Assembly (NCBI GenBank): GCA_015493675.1
Contig: WGCR01000399.1
Span: 1-11,290, forward strand
Direction: 5' to 3'
From: Anaerolineae bacterium
GTDB lineage: Bacteria; Chloroflexota; Anaerolineae; J102
Length of the DNA stretch: 11,290 bases
In this document: piece by piece, positions 1-8,038 of the stretch
Layout: each line of letters starts with the position of its first letter
How positions within the stretch are numbered: the first letter of the stretch is position 1
The notes under the pieces: model-generated
What the model was told of the DNA's origin: nothing
What the model saw: only the letters and a program-made list of their open reading frames with translations
Database searches by the model: none
Program-made: the position numbers and the translations under genes

Positions 1-1
1 C

Positions 2-2245
2 ATGCTGCACGTCGCGTTCGTGCGCAGCGATTACGCGCATGGCCGCATCCTGAGCATCGATACTGAATTCGCCGAGGAAATCCCGGGCGTGGTGGCCATT
101 ATCACCGCCGAGGATCTGGGCGATTACTGGCAGCCGGGCCCGCTACTGGTGCCCCCGCCGCCGGTGGAGGGTAAGGTCTTCCACGCCCGCACCCAGGTTC
201 CCCTGGCCAAAGACAAGGTGCGCCACGTGGGCGAACCCATCGTCATGGTCATCGCCGAAAGCCGCTACATCGCCGAGGACGCGGCCGAGCAGATTTTTGT
301 GGATATCGAGCCGCTGCCCGCGGTGACGGGCCTGGAGGAAGCGCTCTCGCCCGATGCTCCGCTGATCCACGAAGACCTGGACTCCAACCTGGCGGCGCAC
401 ATCATCCAGCGGAAAGGCAACTACGCCGAGGCCAAAGAAAAGGCCGACGTAGTGATCAAGCGCCGGTTCTACTACGATCATGGCATTGCCGCGGCCATGG
501 AGAACCGGGGCATCGTGGCCTGGTGGGATGACAAGATGCAGCGCCTGACCATGTGGGACACCACCCAGGCGCCCGTTGTTATCCGCAACGGCATCGCGGC
601 CATGCTCGATCTTTCCGAATCGCAGGTGCGGGTGATAGCGCCTTTCATCGGCGGCGCGTTCGGGCCCAAGATTATGATGTTCTACCCCGAAGAGGTGTTG
701 CTGCCCTGGGCGGCGATGAAGCTCGATCGGCCCATCAAATGGATCGAGGATCGCCGCGAGAATTTCATGTCCACCACCCAGGAGCGGGATCAGATCCATT
801 GGGCGGAAATCGCACTGAGCAAGGACGGTAAAATCCTGGGCGTCAAGGATGAATTCATCCACGATTCGGGTGCTTATGATCCTTACGGTCTGACCGTGCC
901 CATCAACAGCCAGTGCACCCTGCTGGGCAGCTACGACATCCCCAACTACTACTCCGACATGAAGGTCGCGTTCACCAACAAGATGATCGTGACGCCCTAC
1001 CGCGGCGCCGGTCGCCAGCACGGCGTTTTCGTGATGGAACGCCTGCTGGACATTGCCGCAAAGGAGCTGGGGATGAGCATCCCTGAAATCCGCCGCGTCA
1101 ACTTCATCCCGCCCGACAAATTCCCCTACAACAACGAGATCATCTATCAGGATTTTGCACCGCTGCGCTATGACAGCGGCAACTACGAGCCGGTGCTGAA
1201 CAAGGCCTTGGAGCTCATCGAGTATGAGAAATTCATCAAGGAAGAGCAGCCCAAATACCGGGCCCAGGGCCGTCATGTGGGCATCGGCGTGGTCGCTTAT
1301 GTGGAAGGCACAGGCATCGGGCCTTACGAGGGCGCCCGGGTGCAGGTGGAAAGCACGGGCAAGATCAATGTGTCCACCGGCGTGGGCACCCAGGGACAAG
1401 GGCATTTCACCTCTTTCGTGCAGGTGGTGGCCGAACAACTGGGCGTCGATCCATCGACCATCCGCCTGGTGACGGGCGACACCGACCAGTTCCACTGGGG
1501 CACCGGCACTTTTGCCAGCCGCGGCATGGTGGTGGCGGGCAACGCCATCAACAACGCTGCCGAAGCTGTACGAAACAAGATCCTACGCATGGCCAGCGAG
1601 CATCTGGAAGCGCCCGTAGAAGACCTGGAGCTGAAGGACGGCTTTGTGATCGACACCCGCCATCCCGAATCCATCGTAGCCCTGAAAACCCTGGCCACGC
1701 TGGCCAATCCGCTACGCGGCGCGGTGCGGGCGGATGCGGATCCGGGCCTGGAAGCCACCGGCTATTTCGGGCCTGAAAGCGGCGTCACCGCCCACGGCGT
1801 CCACGCCATGATCCTGGAAGTCGATCCCGAGACCATGATGATCAAAATCCTGCGCTATGTGGCCGCACACGACTGCGGCGTCATCATCAATCCGCTGATT
1901 GTAGATGGACAGGTGCAGGGCGGCGTGGCCCAGGGCATCGGCAACGCCTACTACGAGAAGATCATCTATGACGAAAACGGCCAGTTGCTCACCGCCTCCT
2001 TCGCTGATTATCTCATCCCCACCAGCATGGAGGTGCCGCACATCGAGCTGTGGCATCAGCAGACGCCCTCGCCCTGGAACAAGCTGGGCGTGAAGGGCGT
2101 GGGCGAGGCGGGAGCGATCCCGGTGGGGCCGCTCTTTGCCCAGGCCATGGAGAACGCTCTGTCCGATTACGACATCGAGATCACCGAGATCCCCCTCAGC
2201 CCCAACCGCATGTACGAGATTTTGCAGGAGGCGCAAGGGCAGTAA
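2..2245 (+). CDS. Xanthine dehydrogenase-family molybdopterin-binding (large) subunit, form II CoxL-like, 5'-partial
   Basis: This is the catalytic large subunit of a molybdenum hydroxylase, which oxidises a carbon substrate with water at a Mo-cytosine-dinucleotide centre. It normally works with an FAD subunit and a [2Fe-2S] subunit. The frame is open from the window edge. The visible 747 residues begin with sequence (MLHVAFVRSDYAHGRI) that lies inside these proteins, so the Met at base 2 is internal and the true start lies upstream. Visible motifs, numbered from that Met: FIGGAFGPK at 215-223, a PYRGAGR active-site loop at 332-338, GQGHF near 465, and GVGEAG with the presumed catalytic Glu at 702. 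The loop matches the form II (AYRGAGR-type) pattern, not the AYxCSFR loop of true aerobic CO dehydrogenase, so CO oxidation is unlikely. The substrate (purine, aldehyde or aromatic) cannot be told. The partner subunits are not in the window and may lie upstream. The family call is very secure. Confidence 0.95.
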   Translation: MLHVAFVRSDYAHGRILSIDTEFAEEIPGVVAIITAEDLGDYWQPGPLLVPPPPVEGKVFHARTQVPLAKDKVRHVGEPIVMVIAESRYIAEDAAEQIFVDIEPLPAVTGLEEALSPDAPLIHEDLDSNLAAHIIQRKGNYAEAKEKADVVIKRRFYYDHGIAAAMENRGIVAWWDDKMQRLTMWDTTQAPVVIRNGIAAMLDLSESQVRVIAPFIGGAFGPKIMMFYPEEVLLPWAAMKLDRPIKWIEDRRENFMSTTQERDQIHWAEIALSKDGKILGVKDEFIHDSGAYDPYGLTVPINSQCTLLGSYDIPNYYSDMKVAFTNKMIVTPYRGAGRQHGVFVMERLLDIAAKELGMSIPEIRRVNFIPPDKFPYNNEIIYQDFAPLRYDSGNYEPVLNKALELIEYEKFIKEEQPKYRAQGRHVGIGVVAYVEGTGIGPYEGARVQVESTGKINVSTGVGTQGQGHFTSFVQVVAEQLGVDPSTIRLVTGDTDQFHWGTGTFASRGMVVAGNAINNAAEAVRNKILRMASEHLEAPVEDLELKDGFVIDTRHPESIVALKTLATLANPLRGAVRADADPGLEATGYFGPESGVTAHGVHAMILEVDPETMMIKILRYVAAHDCGVIINPLIVDGQVQGGVAQGIGNAYYEKIIYDENGQLLTASFADYLIPTSMEVPHIELWHQQTPSPWNKLGVKGVGEAGAIPVGPLFAQAMENALSDYDIEITEIPLSPNRMYEILQEAQGQ

Positions 2246-2272
2246 GCAGTAAACAGTGAGGCAGTAAGCAGT
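2239..2272. repeat. Short direct repeats (GCAGTAAGCAGT x2)
   Basis: The 12-mer GCAGTAAGCAGT occurs at 2239-2250 and again at 2261-2272, with a related AAACAGTGAG between them. The first copy contains the TAA stop of the molybdenum hydroxylase gene. This looks like a small degenerate array built on an AGTAAGC-like unit. No function is evident. Confidence 0.6.
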
Positions 2273-2333
2273 TCAGGGAGCGTAGATGACGCAGGGCGGA
2301 CGGATTGCCGCTGGAGGATTCTATGCTCCCTGA
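2273..2333. repeat. 13-bp inverted repeat with 35-nt loop
   Basis: TCAGGGAGCGTAG (2273-2285) pairs with CTATGCTCCCTGA (2321-2333) over all 13 positions, counting one G-U pair. It fills most of the spacer between the molybdenum hydroxylase gene and the UPF0158 gene. The bases after the right arm contain only a short TTTT run several bases away, so it is not a textbook intrinsic terminator. It could be a 3'-end stabilising hairpin or the remnant of a small repeat element. Confidence 0.5.
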
Positions 2334-2370
2334 TAGCAGGATTTTCAAGCATTTGATATTGGAGAATGCC

Positions 2371-2799
2371 ATGAAACTCTCCTATTCAGATCTGGAAGAC
2401 GCATATTTATTCGTCAGTTCGACCGGGTATGGCGAAAATACAGCGGAAATCTGCAAGGACACCGGCAAAATCATCTATCATTCCTCCTGGTATAGCGAAG
2501 AAGAGGAGGAGGAGCTCTTCGGAAAACCTGACGAGGAATGCAGCGACTTTATTGAGGTTCCGCACAAATATGATCTCGATCTGGGGCAATATCTGATCTT
2601 TGAGTTTATGGATGAATATCTGCCCGATGACTACGATCATGTAAGGAGCATCTTTCGCCGTCGCGGCGCTTATTCACGCTTTAAGGATTTTCTGGAAGAG
2701 CGCAACATGCTGCAAACCTGGTATGACTTTGAAAATGAGCGCACAGAGGCGGCCTTGCGCGCCTGGTGCGAGGAAGAAGGCATTGAGTTGGCGGATTGA
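2371..2799 (+). CDS. UPF0158 family protein
   Basis: This is a small acidic protein of 142 residues. Its opening MKLSYSDLEDAYLFVSS, the central acidic stretch, the FIEVPHKYDLDLG segment and the C-terminal W-x-E-E-x-G-I-E pattern resemble the UPF0158 family, which has no established biochemical role. An earlier in-frame ATG at 2305 would add 22 unlike residues. I chose 2371 because GGAG lies six bases upstream (2361-2364) and family homology begins there. There is no signal peptide or membrane segment. The residue run EEEEEE near 43-48 and the frequent Asp/Glu make it strongly acidic. The gene is visibly richer in A/T than the hydroxylase gene before it, which may reflect a separate origin. 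The next recognisable sequence is a broken acetyltransferase, so it probably forms no intact operon downstream. Confidence 0.85.
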   Translation: MKLSYSDLEDAYLFVSSTGYGENTAEICKDTGKIIYHSSWYSEEEEEELFGKPDEECSDFIEVPHKYDLDLGQYLIFEFMDEYLPDDYDHVRSIFRRRGAYSRFKDFLEERNMLQTWYDFENERTEAALRAWCEEEGIELAD

Positions 2800-2858
2800 G
2801 CGTCATCCCACGCGAAGCCAGCGAAACATCGATGGCCTGGGCGAACACCCGCCATGCG

Positions 2859-3029
2859 GTCAACGATTTTGCTGTGACCATTGCCCCTGACAATTTGATC
2901 TCCCGGCATTTGGCTGAATCCCTGGGCTTTGTGCGCATGGGCGAACATATCGATGACATGGATGGACTGGAGTACATTTACAAACTGAATTATAAAAAAC
3001 ACAGGCGCTTCTCGCCTGCGCGCGCATGA
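2859..3029 (+). pseudogene. C-terminal remnant of a GNAT acetyltransferase
   Basis: The frame reads FAVTIAPDNLISRHLAESL, then GFVRMGEHIDDMDGLEYIY. This is the typical end of a GNAT N-acetyltransferase: the 'P-x-N-x-x-S-x-x-L-x-E-x-L-G-F' helix/strand followed by 'G-E-x-x-D-x-x-D-G-x-E'. The acetyl-CoA-binding loop (Q/R-x-x-G-x-G/A) and the entire N-terminal half are missing. The frame continues upstream to a TTG at 2796 that overlaps the UPF0158 stop, but the residues before about 2859 do not look like GNAT. The last residues of the frame run through a terminator hairpin. I read it as a decayed fragment, not a working gene. A very short expressed protein cannot be excluded. Confidence 0.7.
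2994..3018 (-). terminator. Second (distal) intrinsic terminator downstream of gdhA
   Basis: On the minus strand, CAGGCG-AGAAG-CGCCTG (3018 down to 3002) forms a 6-bp GC-rich stem with a 5-base loop. It is followed within two bases by six T residues (2999-2994). This suits a backup terminator for leftward gdhA transcripts. No T-run follows it on the plus strand, so it should not stop rightward transcription. Confidence 0.65.
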
Positions 3030-3045
3030 TGCGCGGGCGGGCGGT

Positions 3046-3086
3046 ACAAAACAAAATCCCCCATCTCACAGGGAGACGGGGGATTT
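3046..3086 (-). terminator. Intrinsic terminator of gdhA
   Basis: AAATCCCCC (3054-3062) pairs perfectly with GGGGGATTT (3078-3086), a 9-bp stem with a 15-base loop that can form a small extra CTC/GAG stem. On the minus strand it starts about 30 bases after the gdhA stop and ends in TTTTGTTTTG. The plus-strand side has only TTTCTT, so weak bidirectional activity is possible. Confidence 0.85.
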
Positions 3087-3116
3087 CTTGTGTCGATATG
3101 CGTTGCGCTTAGGGCG

Positions 3117-4466
<1,350 letters not shown>

Positions 4467-4534
4467 TTTGTTTGATCTCCTTTTTTGTTACACAATGTTG
4501 AAGAAAAAGATGGAAAGTAGCTATATTTCGAAAA

Positions 4535-4585
4535 AGAAAACCCGGCAGTCAGACACAGTTTCTATGCTGGACCGGCGGGTTTTCT
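4535..4585 (-). terminator. Terminator-like hairpin in the gdhA leader (candidate attenuator)
   Basis: AGAAAACCCG (4535-4544) and CGGGTTTTCT (4576-4585) pair perfectly over 10 bp. On the minus strand the stem runs directly into TTTTCTTTTTC, the form of an intrinsic terminator. It lies only about 70 bases before the gdhA start codon and downstream of the candidate gdhA promoter, so it could either attenuate gdhA or end a short separate leftward RNA. The plus-strand reading also ends in TTTTCTGTT but more weakly. Confidence 0.6.
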
Positions 4586-4650
4586 GTTCGACAAAAGGGG
4601 GGAAAGTGAGTGGATGACCGTTTTGCCACTAATCATTCTCCCACGCGAAA

Positions 4651-4683
4651 ACACCCGCCTTCTTGTTTCAAGAGGCAGGGTGT
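4651..4683. promoter_or_regulatory. Long stable hairpin in the gdhA leader
   Basis: The 15-base arms 4651-4665 (ACACCCGCCTTCTTG) and 4669-4683 (CAAGAGGCAGGGTGT) pair almost completely, with two single-base bulges and a 3-base loop. On the minus strand it is followed by TTTTCGCG, a short T-run. It sits between the other two hairpins of the predicted gdhA leader. I do not recognise a known riboswitch class. Confidence 0.5.
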
Positions 4684-4695
4684 AAAAATGCCCTG

Positions 4696-4720
4696 GCAAA
4701 ATAACGTGGTGGTATTTTGC
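4696..4720. promoter_or_regulatory. Perfect 8-bp hairpin in the gdhA leader
   Basis: GCAAAATA (4696-4703) and TATTTTGC (4713-4720) are exact inverted repeats around a 9-base loop. It is the first of three hairpins encountered in leftward transcription towards gdhA. It could be an RNA stem or a dyad protein-binding site; the sequence alone does not decide. Confidence 0.45.
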
Positions 4721-4829
4721 TGGGGGGAGATATGCGGTTCGAGAAGTAATTTCATTCATCAAGCGAAACGTCATTGTCACGCTACACTTTGAACACACAG
4801 GATGGAGGTAGTGTGTGTCCGATGGATGC

Positions 4830-4859
4830 AATATATCATACTGCACCCGGTTTTGACAA
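4830..4859 (-). promoter_or_regulatory. Candidate leftward promoter for gdhA
   Basis: On the minus strand a TTGTCA box (4859-4854) is followed after 18 bases by TATATT (4835-4830), both close to sigma-70-type consensus. Transcription from here would start near 4822 and give a leader of about 355 bases. It lies back to back with the rightward promoter region. Confidence 0.45.
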
Positions 4860-4897
4860 AATCCACAGCATGAACCCACCTGTTTTGACGCCGAAGC

Positions 4898-4938
4898 GGG
4901 GGGCATTGAGCATGCCCCTGCCATGCGGCAGCCTTTTT
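4898..4938 (+). terminator. Terminator-like double hairpin before the receiver/ATP-grasp gene
   Basis: GGGGCAT (4900-4906) pairs with ATGCCCC (4912-4918). It is followed by a second small stem, CTGCC-ATGC-GGCAG (4918-4931), and then CCTTTTT (4932-4938). The order GC-rich stem then T-run is that of a rightward intrinsic terminator. It would stop transcription entering from upstream, for example from a TTGACA box at 4853-4858, before the promoter that begins inside its T-run. Confidence 0.45.
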
Positions 4939-4964
4939 GAAAGATTGGGGGAGTGTTGCATAAT
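4937..4964 (+). promoter_or_regulatory. Promoter of the receiver/ATP-grasp operon
   Basis: TTGAAA (4937-4942) and CATAAT (4959-4964) are separated by 16 bases, five of six matches to consensus in each box. Transcription would start near 4971, about 47 bases before the ATG at 5018. The -35 box overlaps the T-run of the preceding hairpin. Confidence 0.6.
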
Positions 4965-5017
4965 AAAGACAACGTCAATGCATTATCTGTGGTGTGCGAG
5001 ACACCCTCCTCTTTGCC

Positions 5018-8002
5018 ATGAAATATACCGAAAAAGAACTCGAACGACTCATTGTCGAAGTCAGTGATTTAGAATCCAGTTTCAAGATCTATCATGAATT
5101 GATGGCCTGGAAGGTGCGGCGCATTTTGCTGGTCTCAACACCTTACGATGCATGGATTCTGGAGGAGGATGGCAGACTTTCTGAACGGATCATTAACGAG
5201 TACCGGGGGCTTAATCTAAGCCATCCTCCGCAGCTCAATTGGGTTTCGACCGCGGAGGGGGCACTGAAAGCGCTGGGGGAGAAACATTATGATATGGTGA
5301 TCACCATGCCGCGCATTGCGGATATGGATGCGTTGGGCTTCGCCCAAAAGGTGAAGGAAAGGCAGCCGGATATACCGATCGTCCTCATTTCTCATAGCGC
5401 CGCTCTGGACGCCGCAGCTTTTATTGCCACCGGGCGACGGCGGGTGATTGATCGAGCGTATGTGTGGACGGGAAACACTGATTTGCTGGTGGCCATCGTG
5501 AAAAGCGAGGAGGATCGGCGCAATGCCCGCCGGGATACCGAGTTGGCAGGCGTCAGGGTGATTCTCTTTGTTGAAAACTCACCTTTGCACATGGCCACGA
5601 TTCTTCCTTTGCTTTACAAGGAGGTGGTAGGACAAACGCGTCAGGTGCTGGAGGGCAAGCTCAATGAGGAGCATCGTCTGCTGGTCATGCGCGCCCGGCC
5701 CAAAATTCTGGTGGCGGAGACGTATGAGGAGGCGCTGGCGCTTTATCGTGAATTTGAGCCCAACGTTTTGGGTGTGATCTCAGATGTGGAATTTCCTCGA
5801 AATGGCGTGTTGGATCCTGATGCAGGCATTGATCTCTTGCAGGTGATTCGGGAAGATCGTTTTGATATTCCGTTATTGCTGACCAGTGTGGATCCCGCGA
5901 ATAAAGCCCGGGCCAAAACGCTGTCAGCCGCCTTTCTGAACAAAACCTCGCCCCGGGTGCATGAGGATGTCCATTCTTTTTTTATTTACAGCCTGGCTTT
6001 CGGTGATTTCATTTTTCGTCTGCCTAACGGACAAGAGGTGGCGCGGGCGTCCGATTTGCGGAGCCTGGAACGGGCAATCCAAACGATTCCCGCAGAATCT
6101 CTGTATTATCATGCCCAGCGCAATGATTTTTCCCGTTGGCTTTTCACCCGCACCGAAACAGTGCTGGCCACGCGCCTGCGTGATTTACGAGTGGATGATT
6201 TCAGTGATGTCGAGGCGTTGCGGCGTTTTCTGGTCAATTTGATTCACGCCCGCCGCCGTTCGCGCCAACGCGGCATCGTGGTGGATTTTGCGGCGGATGA
6301 TTTTGATCTGGTCACCGACTTTTTCAAGATAGGGCAGGGATCATTGGGGGGCAAGGCCCGAGGATTGGCTTTTTTGCTTTCTTTGATGAATGATAACAGA
6401 GAAGTTTATCGTAAATATGAGGGCATTATCCTGGATGTTCCCCAGACGCTGGTGATTACCACCGAGGTCTTCGATGAATTTATCGCTACAAACCGTCTGG
6501 GCTATCTGGCTGAAGAGACGCTGTCTGATCGGGAAATATCGACCCGTTTTCTCTGGGGAATCTTTCCAAAATCTGCGGAGACTAATTTGCGGGCCTTTCT
6601 CTCTCAGGTGCGTTACCCGTTGGCGGTGCGTTCTTCCAGTTTGTTGGAAGATGCACAATTTCAGGCTTACGCGGGTCTGTACCGCACATACATGCTGCCC
6701 AATGAACATCCCAATCTGGAAAAACGACTGGAGCATCTCATTTACGCCATCAAACTGGTGTACGCCTCGACTTATTTCAAAGGCCCGAAAGCCTTCTCTC
6801 ACCGGATTGGCCGACGTATCGAGGATGAGAAGATGGCGGTTATTGTGCAACGGTTGGTGGGGGAGCGTTATGGCGATTATTATTATCCCGCTATCTCGGG
6901 CGTGGCGCAGTCGTATAACTACTATCCATTTGCCCGAATGAAGCCGGAGGATGGCATCGCCACCGTTGCTCTGGGACTGGGACGGGCGGTGGTCGAGGGC
7001 GAGCGCACCCTGCGCTTCTGCCCTAAATATCCGCACATCCTGCCCCAGCGCTCCACCGTGGATGATATTCTCCAAAATGCACAGCGATATTTTTACGCAT
7101 TGAAGATGGGAGAGGATTATCATGCATTGGATATCACCGAATCGGAGAATCTGGTGCGGCGAGAGGTGAGTGACGCTGCGGATGAGCCCGCTGTAGGCTA
7201 TCTTTCCAGCACCTATGTGCCCGCCGAAGACCGTATTCGCGATACGTTGATGATCCCGGGCTATCGCGTGCTCACGTTCGCCAATGTTTTGAAATACCGT
7301 CAGTTTCCCCTACCCGACATCTTGGTCGATGTGTTGGAGATGGGGAGCAAGGGCATGGGCACATCGGTGGAGATGGAGTTTTCGGTGGATTTGAAACTGT
7401 CACAGCCGGGGCTGCCCGAATTTGCCTTTTTGCAACTCCGCCCCATGACAGCCCGCTCGGAATTGGGGCCGGTGGATATCGAAGAGGAGGAGCGGCGGCG
7501 CGCCAGATGCCGCTCGACGCACGCGTTGGGTAATTTTGTCAATCAGGAGATACGAGATATCCTTTTCGTCAAGCCGGATCGTTTCGATGCTAGCAAGACC
7601 GTGCTGATTGCAGCGGAGATCAGCCGTATGAACGCCCGGCTGGTCAAGGAAGACCGCCCCTACCTGCTTATTGGCCCCGGACGCTGGGGCTCTTCCGATC
7701 GATGGCTGGGCGTGCCGGTGCGCTGGGCCGATATCTCGGGCGTGGGTGCTATCGTGGAGGCCGCTTACGGCGAATTCCGGGTGGAGCCGTCGCAAGGATC
7801 GCATTTTTTCCATAATATCACCACCCAGGGCATTGGCTATGTCAATATCTCGGGTAAGGACGATGAAACCATCGATTGGGAGTGGCTGCGCTCATTGCCG
7901 GTAGTGGAGGAAAGTGAATTTGTGGTCAACGTCCGCGTCGAACGTCCTCTGACCATGAAAGTCGATGGCCGCACCCACGAATGCGTGCTTTTGTCTGACT
8001 GA
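5018..8002 (+). CDS. Receiver-like domains fused to a PEP/pyruvate-binding (PPDK N-domain) ATP-grasp protein
   Basis: The protein has 994 residues from ATG 5018; an in-frame GTG at 4994 would add eight. Neither start has a Shine-Dalgarno match. Layout (approximate): a degenerate receiver at 30-170, where the expected phospho-Asp is Met97 (DMVITMPRIADMD); a second receiver at 185-320 with a plausible phospho-Asp256 (ISDVEFPRNG) and Lys309; a helical linker; then the ATP-grasp domain of pyruvate phosphate dikinase/PEP synthase at about 440-830. The latter shows IGQGSLGGKARG (Lys446), LAVRSSSLLED (Arg538) and the closing FAFLQLRPMT. The C-terminal region has GPGRWGSSDRWLGVPV (886-901) and GSHFF (927-931). 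The phosphohistidine swivel domain (GGxTSH) and the PEP TIM barrel of full PEP synthases are absent, so it cannot be a normal PEP synthase. It may transfer phosphate from ATP to another partner in response to a signal; that is inference. DUF6062 follows on the same strand. Confidence 0.85.
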   Translation: MKYTEKELERLIVEVSDLESSFKIYHELMAWKVRRILLVSTPYDAWILEEDGRLSERIINEYRGLNLSHPPQLNWVSTAEGALKALGEKHYDMVITMPRIADMDALGFAQKVKERQPDIPIVLISHSAALDAAAFIATGRRRVIDRAYVWTGNTDLLVAIVKSEEDRRNARRDTELAGVRVILFVENSPLHMATILPLLYKEVVGQTRQVLEGKLNEEHRLLVMRARPKILVAETYEEALALYREFEPNVLGVISDVEFPRNGVLDPDAGIDLLQVIREDRFDIPLLLTSVDPANKARAKTLSAAFLNKTSPRVHEDVHSFFIYSLAFGDFIFRLPNGQEVARASDLRSLERAIQTIPAESLYYHAQRNDFSRWLFTRTETVLATRLRDLRVDDFSDVEALRRFLVNLIHARRRSRQRGIVVDFAADDFDLVTDFFKIGQGSLGGKARGLAFLLSLMNDNREVYRKYEGIILDVPQTLVITTEVFDEFIATNRLGYLAEETLSDREISTRFLWGIFPKSAETNLRAFLSQVRYPLAVRSSSLLEDAQFQAYAGLYRTYMLPNEHPNLEKRLEHLIYAIKLVYASTYFKGPKAFSHRIGRRIEDEKMAVIVQRLVGERYGDYYYPAISGVAQSYNYYPFARMKPEDGIATVALGLGRAVVEGERTLRFCPKYPHILPQRSTVDDILQNAQRYFYALKMGEDYHALDITESENLVRREVSDAADEPAVGYLSSTYVPAEDRIRDTLMIPGYRVLTFANVLKYRQFPLPDILVDVLEMGSKGMGTSVEMEFSVDLKLSQPGLPEFAFLQLRPMTARSELGPVDIEEEERRRARCRSTHALGNFVNQEIRDILFVKPDRFDASKTVLIAAEISRMNARLVKEDRPYLLIGPGRWGSSDRWLGVPVRWADISGVGAIVEAAYGEFRVEPSQGSHFFHNITTQGIGYVNISGKDDETIDWEWLRSLPVVEESEFVVNVRVERPLTMKVDGRTHECVLLSD

Positions 8003-8038
8003 TAAATCCCCTTTTTCGACTTCTATTTTGAGTTTACC

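Noticed and set aside
143..1495. 450-residue open frame on the minus strand inside the molybdenum hydroxylase gene
   Set aside because: It lies antisense to a gene with full family motifs, is rich in His/Gly/Arg as GC-rich shadows are, and shows no domain pattern.
2796..2858. Sequence CGTCATCCCACGCGAAGCC and the bases after it, faintly like the widespread GTCATTGCGAGCGAAGC interspersed repeat
   Set aside because: The resemblance is only partial and there is no second copy in the window, so it cannot be supported.
4562..4978. 138-residue minus-strand frame in the gdhA leader, considered as a leader peptide or small gene
   Set aside because: It runs through the hairpins and promoter boxes, has no ribosome-binding site or family resemblance, and no run of a regulatory amino acid as expected for attenuation.
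6341..7123. 260-residue minus-strand frame opposite the ATP-grasp domain
   Set aside because: Antisense to the conserved domain, no motif, and no promoter or ribosome-binding site.
5018..8002. Annotation as pyruvate phosphate dikinase or PEP synthase
   Set aside because: The GGxTSH phosphohistidine domain and the PEP-binding barrel are absent, so the classical reaction cannot be completed by this protein alone.
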